Assembly: GCA_036272195.1 (NCBI GenBank)
Contig: DATAZE010000049.1
Coordinates: 186,001-250,000 of the forward strand
DNA from: DASXHY01 sp036272195
Lineage (GTDB): Bacteria > Verrucomicrobiota > Verrucomicrobiia > Limisphaerales > DASXHY01
Length of the DNA: 64,000 bases
Reading direction: 5' to 3'
The notes under the pieces are model-generated. The model was not told the DNA's origin. It was given only the letters and a program-made list of their open reading frames with translations, and did not search any database. The position numbers and the translations under genes were made by a program. Of this stretch, positions 18,498 to 26,425 are shown in pieces; position 1 is the first letter of the stretch; the number at the start of each line of letters is the position of its first letter.

Positions 18498-19623
18498 GAG
18501 TCGCTTCTCCCAAAGTGAAATAAACGGTCGCCCCTTCATCCACCTGTCCCTCAGCCCAAACTCGCCCGCCGTGCCGATGGATGATACGGTGCACGATGGC
18601 GAGGCCCACGCCGGTGCCTTCGAACTCGCTCGGGCTGTGGAGACGCTGGAACACATGGAATAATTTACCCGAGTATTCCATGTCAAACCCCACACCATTG
18701 TCGCGGACGAAGTAGACCTGCTCCCCATTTTCCTCACGAGACCCGACTCGAATCAACGCCAGGTCCTTGTCGCGGGTAAATTTTAACGCATTGGAAAAAA
18801 GATTGGCGAACACCCGGCGCAACAGCGCGACATCCGCCGTGCAAGCGGGGAGTTTGCTGATTTGGCAATCCACCCGGCGACCGGGCGCGGCGATGATGAG
18901 TTCGTTGAAAACATTTTGCGCAAGTTCACCCGGGTTGACGTTCTTCTTCGTCAGCGCCATCCAGGTGAGGCTGGAATAATCAAGCAGGCCTTCGATGAGC
19001 TTGCTCATTTTGCCGACGTTGTCCTGGATTCGTTTCAGCGCGTGGCCGGTCGCCTCGGGGATATCCGGGCCGAGAGACTTTTTCAAAATGGACGCAAAGC
19101 CATCCATGGCGCGCAACGGCGCCCGCAGATCATGAGAGACGGAATAGGAAAACGCCTGCAGTTCCTGGCTGGCCGCGTCGAGAGCAGCCTCCTTTTCCAG
19201 GAGTTGCGTTTCGAGCCGTTTCTGTTCGGTGAGGTCACGAATCGTCCCGACGAACCAGGTGCCGTCTTCCGTTTTCAAGGTGCTGAACCGGATTTCCGCC
19301 GGAAATTCAGAACCATCTTTGCGCAAGCCAAACAACTCCGCGTCTGCGTCCGTGAATTGCCAGCGTTGCGCGGAATGATTCTTGCCGGACTTAGCCGGGC
19401 GATTCCGTAATCGCTCCGGCAGCAGTTGTTCAGCGGGTCGCCCCAGCAATTCACCGTGCGCACGACCGAACAGTTTCTCGGCCGGTGCGTTGGCCAGCAC
19501 AATGCAACCCTCGGAATTGACTATGACGATCGCGTCAGAAAGCGACTCCAGCAAGGCGCCAAATCTGGCCTCGAGCGAACTCGAGAGATGGGACGCTGGA
19601 AGTTTTTGGCCCGCCGCGCTCAT
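18466..19623 (-). CDS. PAS-domain sensor histidine kinase
   Basis: This 385-residue cytoplasmic kinase has a PAS domain (~residues 20-135), a short coiled coil and a HisKA domain with the phosphoryl-accepting H164 (SVSHDLRAPL), then a HATPase domain (DNGVGF, GTGVGLAIV). The SHDLRAPLRAM H-box and ending resemble bacteriophytochrome-type and chemotaxis-linked kinases. No transmembrane helix is seen, so it senses an internal signal. It is the middle gene of a leftward block with the XRE-receiver protein and the hybrid kinase. Confidence 0.9.
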   Translation of the reverse strand: MSAAGQKLPASHLSSSLEARFGALLESLSDAIVIVNSEGCIVLANAPAEKLFGRAHGELLGRPAEQLLPERLRNRPAKSGKNHSAQRWQFTDADAELFGLRKDGSEFPAEIRFSTLKTEDGTWFVGTIRDLTEQKRLETQLLEKEAALDAASQELQAFSYSVSHDLRAPLRAMDGFASILKKSLGPDIPEATGHALKRIQDNVGKMSKLIEGLLDYSSLTWMALTKKNVNPGELAQNVFNELIIAAPGRRVDCQISKLPACTADVALLRRVFANLFSNALKFTRDKDLALIRVGSREENGEQVYFVRDNGVGFDMEYSGKLFHVFQRLHSPSEFEGTGVGLAIVHRIIHRHGGRVWAEGQVDEGATVYFTLGEATHGNSVKCTNR

Positions 19624-19750
19624 GAGGATTTTGCGGGAAACATCCGTTGCGAAGAAAAAGGAACAGTAAAAATTGGCCCCCGGAGAACACCCCTCCCGAC
19701 GGCCGTACGCAAGTACGAACTTCCCCTGTGCTTCAAGCTGGTTTCGCGAA

Positions 19751-20467
19751 TCACACGTTCACCAAAGGCGCCCGTTTCAATAACGCCCACTGCAAGCTCA
19801 GCTGCGGAGTCACTCCGCTCAAATTCTGAAAATCCACTGGCTTTACGATATAAGCCTCTGCCCCGAGCCGCTGACTGGCGGCAATGTCCCGATCCCGGCT
19901 GGAGCCGGTCAGCACAATCACTGGTATCGTGCGGGTCCGTGAATCAGCTTTAATCTGCCGCAATACCTCTAATCCGTCAATCTTTGGCAAGCCCAAATCC
20001 AGCAGGATGATTTGCGGACGATCATTGAGTTTCCGGTGTGAATAGGCACCCTTGCAAAACAGGAAATCCAGCGCGGCCCCACCATCGCGGACGACATATA
20101 TCCGGTTGGTGATACGCGCGTCCTTCAGCGCCTTGATTGTCAAATCCGCATCGTCGGCGGAATCTTCGACGATTAGGATGTCCACCATTTCTTCCGGCTG
20201 CAGAGAACTTCCCGGAGATTGGGTGGCTTCTTCCATTCGCAAAAAAAGAATCGACAGCGTCACCTCCAACGCTCCAGCGAGCCGCAGGATGCTTTCCAGC
20301 GAGACATTTCTCGCCCCTCGCTCGACATCGGAAATATATGTCCGATGTAAACCAGCCCGACCGGCCAGTTCTTCCTGCGAGATCCCGAGACGATCCCGAT
20401 GAAGCCGTACGGCGGCCCCAAACTGTTTCTTCACATCACTTTTTCCCACAAGCGACGCAGATTTCAC
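19751..20467 (-). CDS. XRE-type HTH fused to CheY/Rcp1-like receiver domain
   Basis: The 238-residue protein combines an N-terminal XRE/Cro helix-turn-helix (residues ~14-75; ISQEELAGRAGLHRTYISDV) with a C-terminal receiver (~95-230; acidic EDSADDAD and phosphoacceptor D157 in LLDLGLP). Most response regulators carry the receiver first, so the order here is reversed. It probably links the downstream kinases directly to DNA binding. A 21-bp inverted repeat at 20512-20532, just upstream, is a candidate binding site. Confidence 0.88.
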   Translation of the reverse strand: MKSASLVGKSDVKKQFGAAVRLHRDRLGISQEELAGRAGLHRTYISDVERGARNVSLESILRLAGALEVTLSILFLRMEEATQSPGSSLQPEEMVDILIVEDSADDADLTIKALKDARITNRIYVVRDGGAALDFLFCKGAYSHRKLNDRPQIILLDLGLPKIDGLEVLRQIKADSRTRTIPVIVLTGSSRDRDIAASQRLGAEAYIVKPVDFQNLSGVTPQLSLQWALLKRAPLVNV

Positions 20468-20511
20468 ACGATAAACCCAGGTGGAACAACAGACTATGAG
20501 TGACTTTAACT

Positions 20512-20532
20512 ACTTTTGGCTGATACAAAAGT
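20512..20532. promoter_or_regulatory. candidate operator (inverted repeat) between XRE-REC and aguA
   Basis: Perfect 7-bp arms ACTTTTG (20512-20518) and CAAAAGT (20526-20532) flank a 7-nt spacer in the 115-bp divergent region. The site lies 45 bp from the XRE-REC start and 50 bp from aguA. XRE dimers bind sites of this size, so autoregulation and possibly control of aguA is inferred. Confidence 0.5.
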
Positions 20533-20582
20533 GTAATGCATGATGGACAACAATACTAAAAATTTTATCTTCACGACAGATT

Positions 20583-21650
20583 ATGTCGCGAGAACTCAAA
20601 ACGTTATCACCGGCCCAACTCGGATTCGCCATGCCCGCGGAATGGGAGAAGCACGAGGCCACCTGGCTCGGCTGGCCCCACAACGAAAGCGACTGGCCGG
20701 ATAAAATCGATACCATTCGCTGGGTCTACGGTGAAATGGTGAGGAAAATTTCGGAAGGCGAAATCGTTCGCATTCTCGTGCACAATCGAGCAGAAGCGAA
20801 ATTCGCGCGAAACTATCTCGCACGAGCCGGCGCTAATCTGAAAAATATTGAGTTCATCCAGCACCCCACCAATCGCGGCTGGACGCGCGACAGCGGCCCT
20901 ATCTTCGTAAAGCGAAAAAAGGAAACGGCCATCGTTCACTTCCATTTCAACGCGTGGGCGAAATACAATGACTGGCAGAAAGACCGTAAAGTTCCTGAAA
21001 CGGCGGCGCGTCTTCTCAAGAAGCGGCTGTTCAACGCGGAATGCGACGGCAAGGATTTTGTCGTGGAAGGCGGCGGCATTGAATTAAACGGCAGCGGCAC
21101 GCTGCTGACCACCGAGGAATGTTATCTCCATCCCAAAATCCAGGTGCGCAATCCCGGCCTGACGCGCGAGCAATACAACGAGACTTTCAAAAAATATCTC
21201 GGCGTAAAAAATGTCATTTGGCTTTTGAACGGCCCGGTCGGCGATGACACGCACGGCCACATCGATGACATCTGCCGATTTGTGAATCGGAACACGGTGG
21301 TACTCATCAAGGAATCAAACCGACGCGATATCAATTACCAGCCGCTCGCAGAAAACTGGGAGCGCATCCAGGATTTGCGACTGGAGGATGGTTCCAAGCC
21401 CGAAGTGGTGTCGTTGCCGATGCCGGCGCCGCTCTATTACGGGAAGTGGCGACTGCCCGCGAGCTACGCGAATTTTTACATTTCGAACGCCTGCGTTATC
21501 GTCCCGACTTTCAACGACGTGAACGACCGCGTCGCGTTGGGAACGCTGGGTGAGTTGTTTAAGGATCGCCCGGTGATTGGAATTCACGCGGTGGATTTGG
21601 TGCTGGGTTTTGGTTCGCTGCATTGTCTAACGCAGCAGCAGCCGGTGTAA
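20583..21650 (+). CDS. aguA: agmatine deiminase
   Basis: The 355-residue protein belongs to the agmatine deiminase/peptidyl-arginine deiminase family, which hydrolyses agmatine to N-carbamoylputrescine and ammonia. Catalytic motifs are RDSGPIF, VVEGGGIELNG, DTHGHIDDICRF and the nucleophile C348 in GSLHCLTQQ at the C-terminus. The product leads to putrescine, so the enzyme fits with the DHS-like polyamine enzyme at 13748. No N-carbamoylputrescine amidase is adjacent. Confidence 0.92.
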   Translation: MSRELKTLSPAQLGFAMPAEWEKHEATWLGWPHNESDWPDKIDTIRWVYGEMVRKISEGEIVRILVHNRAEAKFARNYLARAGANLKNIEFIQHPTNRGWTRDSGPIFVKRKKETAIVHFHFNAWAKYNDWQKDRKVPETAARLLKKRLFNAECDGKDFVVEGGGIELNGSGTLLTTEECYLHPKIQVRNPGLTREQYNETFKKYLGVKNVIWLLNGPVGDDTHGHIDDICRFVNRNTVVLIKESNRRDINYQPLAENWERIQDLRLEDGSKPEVVSLPMPAPLYYGKWRLPASYANFYISNACVIVPTFNDVNDRVALGTLGELFKDRPVIGIHAVDLVLGFGSLHCLTQQQPV

Positions 21651-21662
21651 ACATTAACGGGT

Positions 21663-21686
21663 AGGGCAGAGCTGCGGCTCTGCCCT
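21663..21686. repeat. intergenic hairpin after aguA
   Basis: Perfect 10-bp arms AGGGCAGAGC and GCTCTGCCCT surround TGCG, 13 bp after the aguA stop. There is no T-tract, so it is more like a REP-type palindrome than a standard terminator, though it could stabilise the aguA transcript 3' end. Confidence 0.7.
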
Positions 21687-21787
21687 ATAATCCGTCGCGC
21701 GCGTTTAGCGCAGGGCGAAAAATCTTTCGTGCTGGTCAGTGTAAACTTTCAAAACTCGTCAATGACATGCGTCATCGACGGAAAGAT

Positions 21788-21816
21788 GGGGCGGCGCGGC
21801 AACGCCGCTCTACCTT
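21788..21816 (+). repeat. short palindromic repeat immediately upstream of the NUDIX gene
   Basis: A GCGGC...GCCGC palindrome ends 11 bp before the NUDIX ATG. The 29-bp unit matches 52394-52422, which lies 10 bp before nadD, at 26 of 29 positions. Confidence 0.75.
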
Positions 21817-21827
21817 ATTATTAATTT

Positions 21828-22331
21828 ATGGCTGAAGACATATTCGACGTGGTCAACGAACGCGACGAGGTGATTGACCGCAAACCGCGCAGCGAGGTGC
21901 ATCGCCTCGGCTTGTTGCATCGCGCCGTGCATGTGCTGGTGTTCAACACGCGCGGGCAGGTGTTTTTTCAGAAACGCTCGATGAAAAAAGATCGCCAGCC
22001 CGGTTTGTGGGACTCGTCCGCCTCCGGTCACGTGGATTCCGGCGAGGATTACGACACGACGGCAGTCCGCGAGGTGATGGAGGAAATCGGGTTGCGCTTG
22101 CCGAAGACTCCACAGCGATTATTCAAGATTGAGGCGCGGCCGGAGACGGACCAGGAATTCGTGTGGGTCTATCGCTGCGAAAGCGAAGGGCCGTTTGAAT
22201 TGAATCGAGAGGAAATTGACCGCGGCGGCTGGTTTTCGCAGGAGGAGGTTTCGCGGTGGATGAAAGAGCGACCCGAAGAATTTGCGAGCGCGCTCTTGTA
22301 TCTCTGGCCCAAGGTCGCGAAGGACCAATGA
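21828..22331 (+). CDS. NUDIX hydrolase
   Basis: The 167-residue protein contains a complete Nudix box (starting GHVDSGEDY, ending REVMEEIGL, residues ~66-88), which coordinates Mg for cleavage of nucleoside diphosphates linked to another group. The N-terminus (DIFDVVNERDEVIDRKPRSE) is like that of the isopentenyl-diphosphate isomerase-like NUDIX subgroup. Substrate is unknown. A dispersed repeat sits directly before its start codon. Confidence 0.9.
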   Translation: MAEDIFDVVNERDEVIDRKPRSEVHRLGLLHRAVHVLVFNTRGQVFFQKRSMKKDRQPGLWDSSASGHVDSGEDYDTTAVREVMEEIGLRLPKTPQRLFKIEARPETDQEFVWVYRCESEGPFELNREEIDRGGWFSQEEVSRWMKERPEEFASALLYLWPKVAKDQ

Positions 22332-22392
22332 CACGCGGTGAGGATCGACCACCGCTCGCCGAACACATGCTGATGCGTTGTCACCCGACTGG

Positions 22393-23946
22393 TTATTGTA
22401 ATTGAGCGCGGTAGAAGCGCAGGTTGTTCGGGGCCAAAGTGTCGGTAACCTGAAGAGCGCCGCTGGGAATTTGATTCGTGGCGATCGGAACCCAGTTTTG
22501 AAAGTTGGTCGTGGCAGAGACAACGGCGTTTGACCCCGCCGGGCCGGTCAGGCTCAGGACAAAATGATTGTTGAACGGTCCGAAGTTGCCATTGGTAGTG
22601 ACGAAACTTAAGGGAGCCACTGCAGCAGAATACTCAATGGTCGCAATCACGCCACTGCTGCTGTTACCGGTCACATAGGCATTGCCATTGATATCCGCGA
22701 CGACGCCGGCAGCGGTTCCGCCGCTATATAAATTTGTCCAGACGGCCGCGCCGCCAGTCGCATACTTAACGGTCACAAATTCATCCGGTCGCAGGCCGCC
22801 AAAGGAAGTTCCCGTGACGTAGGCGTTGCCGCTGCCATCCACCGCGAACCCGGTGGCTTGTCCGCCGCGATTACCGATGCCGTTAAAGAAATTTGTCCAC
22901 GCGGGCACACCGGCATTGGAATATTTGATCGTCGTGTAACCATAACTTCCCCCGGCGCCAATGGAAGTGCCGGTCACATAAACGTTCTCAGCGGAATCCA
23001 ACGCCACGGCTACAGCTTCATCGTCACTGTGGTTTGGGCCGTCGTAAATATTCGTCCACACGCCCTGACCGGTGCTGGAGATTTTGATGGTCGCGTAGTC
23101 GAAACTGCCGGCTGTGCCTGTCGCGATACCGGTCACGTAAGTGTTGCCCTCGTTATCCAGGGCCACGGATTGAACCAGATTATCACCATTGGATGCGCCA
23201 TGGAATTTATTGACCCATAGCAGCGTGCCGGCGCTGGAATACTTGACGGTGGCATAATCAAAATTGCTGGCCACATCCATGGCGTAACCGGTCACGTAAA
23301 CGCCGCCGCTGGTGTCAGCAGCGATCGCTTTAACCTGGTCGAAGCCGATGCCCGCGCCGCTGAAAGAGTTGGTCCATAAGGGCGTCAAGGTGGAGGAAAG
23401 TTTGACGATCTTCCAGGTTGAGTTGGTGGTGGAAACAACCGTTTGCCCACCCACGAACACTTCGCCACTCACATCTATCGCCAGCGCGGTGGCGAAATCA
23501 TCGTTACTCCCTCCACTGTTGTAGCGGATTTGATGTTGAAGCGAGCCGGCCGGAGAATATTCGACTACGAGAAAATCGTTGCCTGTTCCCGCACCCGGCG
23601 AGTTGCCGGCGACGTAGATATCGCCAGCCCCATCTAACGCCATGGCGTTGATGACGTCATTCGCCTGCACGCCGCCATCCCTAAGCCTCGCCCAGGCCGC
23701 AACGCCATTGGGCAAATACTTGACGGTTAAAAAATCGGCGTTGCTTTGAGCATTGATATAATATCCGGTCACATAGGAATTGCCGTTGGTATCGACCAGG
23801 ATATTGCGAGCTGAGGTCAAGGCAGGAGCCAAAGCGGGGAGTGTGGTCACTGCATTCGTCCACAACGGCGTGCCGTCAGCGGCATGGGTGGCCAACGGAA
23901 TACAAAATGTCAGGGCAGCAAATGCGACCAGCGTTAATTTTTGCAT
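22393..23946 (-). CDS. secreted SBBP-repeat beta-propeller protein
   Basis: The 517-residue protein has a signal peptide (cleavage after THAA) and about eight repeats of the SBBP type, each with a core like GNAYVTGTS and a DYATVKYSSAG strand pair, predicting a seven- or eight-bladed propeller. The C-terminal ~75 residues form a separate module (AVVSATTNFQNWVPI ... LRFYRAQLQ). A similar ending occurs in the protein at 31265-32176. It is extracellular or surface-bound; the function is unknown. Confidence 0.85.
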   Translation of the reverse strand: MQKLTLVAFAALTFCIPLATHAADGTPLWTNAVTTLPALAPALTSARNILVDTNGNSYVTGYYINAQSNADFLTVKYLPNGVAAWARLRDGGVQANDVINAMALDGAGDIYVAGNSPGAGTGNDFLVVEYSPAGSLQHQIRYNSGGSNDDFATALAIDVSGEVFVGGQTVVSTTNSTWKIVKLSSTLTPLWTNSFSGAGIGFDQVKAIAADTSGGVYVTGYAMDVASNFDYATVKYSSAGTLLWVNKFHGASNGDNLVQSVALDNEGNTYVTGIATGTAGSFDYATIKISSTGQGVWTNIYDGPNHSDDEAVAVALDSAENVYVTGTSIGAGGSYGYTTIKYSNAGVPAWTNFFNGIGNRGGQATGFAVDGSGNAYVTGTSFGGLRPDEFVTVKYATGGAAVWTNLYSGGTAAGVVADINGNAYVTGNSSSGVIATIEYSAAVAPLSFVTTNGNFGPFNNHFVLSLTGPAGSNAVVSATTNFQNWVPIATNQIPSGALQVTDTLAPNNLRFYRAQLQ

Positions 23947-24126
23947 AAATTCTGATTTTGAGAGTGCGGAATAACACAGTTTGACAAAATAGAACGCGAT
24001 TAGTCAAATTTATGCATAGAAGTTTCGCAAGCTCCTTCTGACGAGCTAATAAAATTAGGTAAACTTCATTAACTTCGCCTCTTTAAAGACCGATTCGAGC
24101 TCTCAATCTCGGATCATTCAGTAAGT

Positions 24127-24822
24127 TCAAGTTTCTTGTCGGCGCGAATTTGCAGAGTGTGCCAATTGGCGCGCCTGGGAGAGAGCCGCGAAGTGCAGCA
24201 TAATAAAGAAGGGCACCAGATACGCTGGAATGATTACCAGCGGCAATGATGCCATTGCGCTCGTGGTGACGTTTCCTGAGAGTCCGGGGAAAACGCCGGA
24301 ACAAATCGCGCCCAGGGACACGGCCGTAACGAGGTCAAGAATCCCGAGGATATTCCAAAGCACAAATCGACGACTGGTCGCGAACAGCGGGTCGCGAATA
24401 AGGCCGAGCACGATCCACGGCGCGGTGAAACCGATTGCCATGTCCCCGAACGCCGCCGGGAAGGCGAATACTCCCGGCACAATGCCATGCGCATAGAGTG
24501 CGAGGAAACCAAACCCGGCCCATCGCCATGCCTGCATCGCCGCCACAAGCCGGAGATTGAGACCGAGAACGAACGACCTAAATGCACTCCATCCAAAGTA
24601 GGCCGCAAAAAACACGGCCAATGGAATTGCAAAGCCAAGGAACATCCCCAATGGTGGCGAGCCTGCGTTGCCCACAAAGCCGCCTTGAACTCCAAGGTAT
24701 AAAACAAGCCCCAGCCACAACGCCATCACCACGGCAACGACGGACTTCACGCCCGAGAGACGATCGTCTAATTCCGTCACGTTTACATTGATGCTTCCCA
24801 GGTTTTCATTTTTTGCATTCAT
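24127..24822 (-). CDS. polytopic membrane protein under MarR control
   Basis: I do not recognise the family. The 231-residue product has about six hydrophobic segments after a charged N-terminal ~30 residues. The start at 24822 (MNAKNENLGS) is chosen because the longer frame from 24879 would translate a 28-bp palindrome. The gene follows the MarR regulator gene in the same direction, and the palindrome lies 33-60 bp before its start, so it is probably the regulator's main target. Transport or envelope stress protection are guesses. Confidence 0.75.
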   Translation of the reverse strand: MNAKNENLGSINVNVTELDDRLSGVKSVVAVVMALWLGLVLYLGVQGGFVGNAGSPPLGMFLGFAIPLAVFFAAYFGWSAFRSFVLGLNLRLVAAMQAWRWAGFGFLALYAHGIVPGVFAFPAAFGDMAIGFTAPWIVLGLIRDPLFATSRRFVLWNILGILDLVTAVSLGAICSGVFPGLSGNVTTSAMASLPLVIIPAYLVPFFIMLHFAALSQARQLAHSANSRRQET

Positions 24823-24854
24823 ACTTTTCAGTTTTGGTTGGTTGTTCGTGTATC

Positions 24855-24882
24855 CAAATGAAGTGTATATACACTTCATTTG
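24855..24882. promoter_or_regulatory. 28-bp perfect palindrome, probable MarR operator
   Basis: Positions 24855-24882 form an uninterrupted 14+14-bp palindrome centred between 24868 and 24869, with core AGTGTATATACACT. It lies 33-60 bp upstream of the membrane-protein start and 15 bp past the marR stop. The core recurs at 25344-25357 before marR itself (12 of 14 matches). Shared sites at regulator and target genes are the usual MarR arrangement. Confidence 0.8.
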
Positions 24883-24897
24883 CTAAAAAAATTTCAG

Positions 24898-25350
24898 CTA
24901 TTGTTCTTTCAACTTTGTCGCCACCTCATCCAAATCACTAATAATCGCCGCCCACCGTTCTTTTCCCAAAATCGCCACCACCTTGTCCTGGGCGGAGCGC
25001 CATGACGGAAGCATTTTGGTCAAAGCGATGCGCCCTTTTTCAGTAATCTCAAGTTTCACAAGTCCGCCGCGTCCGCCGCCTTTGGCTCGCGCCAAGCCGT
25101 CCCGCTGCAGAGGGCGGAGATTTCGCAACAGCGTTGTGCGGTCCATTCCGAGCCAGTCGCTCAATTCCGCCATGCTCCATCCGTTTTTCGCATCCAATGC
25201 GCGCAAGATCGGGGTTTGGGTGGGCCGCAGGCCGTCCCGGCGTACTTGCGCGTCAAAGAACTGCGTTATCACCCGCGATATTCGACGGGTATTAAAGCAC
25301 GTGCAGTTTTCCGCCAACGTCATGTCCAATTGCTTCTTCACGTAGTGCAT
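24898..25350 (-). CDS. MarR-family transcriptional regulator
   Basis: The 150-residue protein has the MarR winged-helix layout: helix-rich N-terminus (NTRRISRVITQFFDAQVR), recognition helix region WSMAELSDWLGMDRTTLLRN, and a Gly-rich wing (KGGGRGGLVKLEIT). The N-terminus contains a CTCF motif with two cysteines (C16, C18), which could sense oxidants or electrophiles. Start choices are 25350 and 25323; the candidate operator at 25344-25357 overlaps the first, which favours 25323. It is transcribed toward the membrane-protein gene. Confidence 0.88.
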   Translation of the reverse strand: MHYVKKQLDMTLAENCTCFNTRRISRVITQFFDAQVRRDGLRPTQTPILRALDAKNGWSMAELSDWLGMDRTTLLRNLRPLQRDGLARAKGGGRGGLVKLEITEKGRIALTKMLPSWRSAQDKVVAILGKERWAAIISDLDEVATKLKEQ

Positions 25351-25357
25351 ATACACA
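25344..25357. promoter_or_regulatory. candidate second MarR operator
   Basis: AGTGCATATACACA matches the core of the palindrome at 24855-24882 at 12 of 14 positions. It overlaps the upstream marR start candidate and lies 21-34 bp before the downstream one, suitable for autorepression. Confidence 0.55.
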
Positions 25358-25713
25358 CAAACCCTCGTACTGTCAACGGGCTTTTTTTTCGAAACACCAA
25401 TCCAGTTTGAGAAATGCGTGTGTGGCGGCCGTGTGCGAAATGATTCCATGGGGCTGAATCGACGATCCGGTCCGATTCCATTCGTCATTCGTTATTCATC
25501 ATTTTTGGTAGTATCTTAATTCGACTGATCGCATGGAACGCGGGTCGGCGACCCGCGGCGGGCCACCAGCCAGTGAGTACAATCCTAGCCCCTGAAGTTA
25601 GGACTTTCACCATTGCTGCGGCTCACAGAGCCGTGCTCCTCAAACTAAGACACTGCCTCATTTTTCACGCGCTTGACCTCCTGCGAACCCTCCTTTACGT
25701 TGCGGCACTAGAG
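25351..25713. other. intergenic region marR-clpP with palindromes and candidate promoter
   Basis: This 363-bp divergent region lacks a convincing gene. It holds a CGCGGGT/ACCCGCG hairpin (25539-25557), a CGGCTC-ACA-GAGCCG hairpin near 25619-25633, and a plausible clpP promoter: TTGACC at 25673-25678, 17-nt spacing, TACGTT at 25696-25701. The promoter call is weak. Confidence 0.5.
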
Positions 25714-26367
25714 ATGAAATCTGATATGCAAAACTTTTTAGTTCCGATGGTTGTCGAACAAACCGGGCGCGGCGAGCGAGGTTACGATATTTACTCGCGC
25801 CTGCTCGTGGACCGCATCGTGTTTCTTGGCACGCCGGTGGATGACATGGTGGCGAACCTGATTATCGCCCAGATGCTGTTCCTCCAGATGAGCGATCCCA
25901 AGAAGGACATCCATCTTTACATCAACTCGCCCGGGGGCAGCGTCACCGCCGGCCTCGCTATCTATGACACGATGCAATTCCTTACCTGCGATGTGAATAC
26001 GTATTGCATCGGCCAGGCGGCGAGCATGGGCGCCGTGCTGCTTTGCGGCGGCACGAAGGGCAAGCGTTACTCGCTGCCGAACGCGAACATCATGATTCAC
26101 CAAATCCTGGGCGGGGCGGAAGGACAGGCCACGGATGTGGAAATTCGGGTACGGTATATGCTGAAATTGAAGCAACGCCTGAATGGAATTATCTCCAAGC
26201 ATACGGGCAAATCCATCGACCAGGTGGAGAAGGACACGGACCGGGACAATTTCATGACGCCGGATGAGGCGAAGGCTTACGGATTGGTGGATGAAGTGGT
26301 CCAGTCCCGCAAAGAAATTCCAAATTTGGCTGAACGCGCGACGAGTTTAGCCGATAAAAAAGAGTAA
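25714..26367 (+). CDS. clpP: ATP-dependent Clp protease proteolytic subunit
   Basis: The 217-residue protein is ClpP, the serine protease chamber of ClpXP. It has the N-terminal LVPMVVEQTGRGERGYDIYS segment and the catalytic triad S104 (GQAASMGAV), H129 (IMIHQILGG) and D178 (DRDNFM). The start is either 25714 or 25726 (MQNFLVP); the longer frame from 25573 covers repeats and is rejected. clpX follows after 58 bp. Confidence 0.97.
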   Translation: MKSDMQNFLVPMVVEQTGRGERGYDIYSRLLVDRIVFLGTPVDDMVANLIIAQMLFLQMSDPKKDIHLYINSPGGSVTAGLAIYDTMQFLTCDVNTYCIGQAASMGAVLLCGGTKGKRYSLPNANIMIHQILGGAEGQATDVEIRVRYMLKLKQRLNGIISKHTGKSIDQVEKDTDRDNFMTPDEAKAYGLVDEVVQSRKEIPNLAERATSLADKKE

Positions 26368-26425
26368 TCTCTGATCGAATTTTGGGCGCAACCTGAAATC
26401 GTAAATCGCAAAACGAAAATTTATA

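Noticed and set aside
25573..25713. 47-residue N-terminal extension of ClpP
   Set aside because: Encoded by palindromic repeat DNA and a candidate promoter; ClpP families start at the chosen Met.
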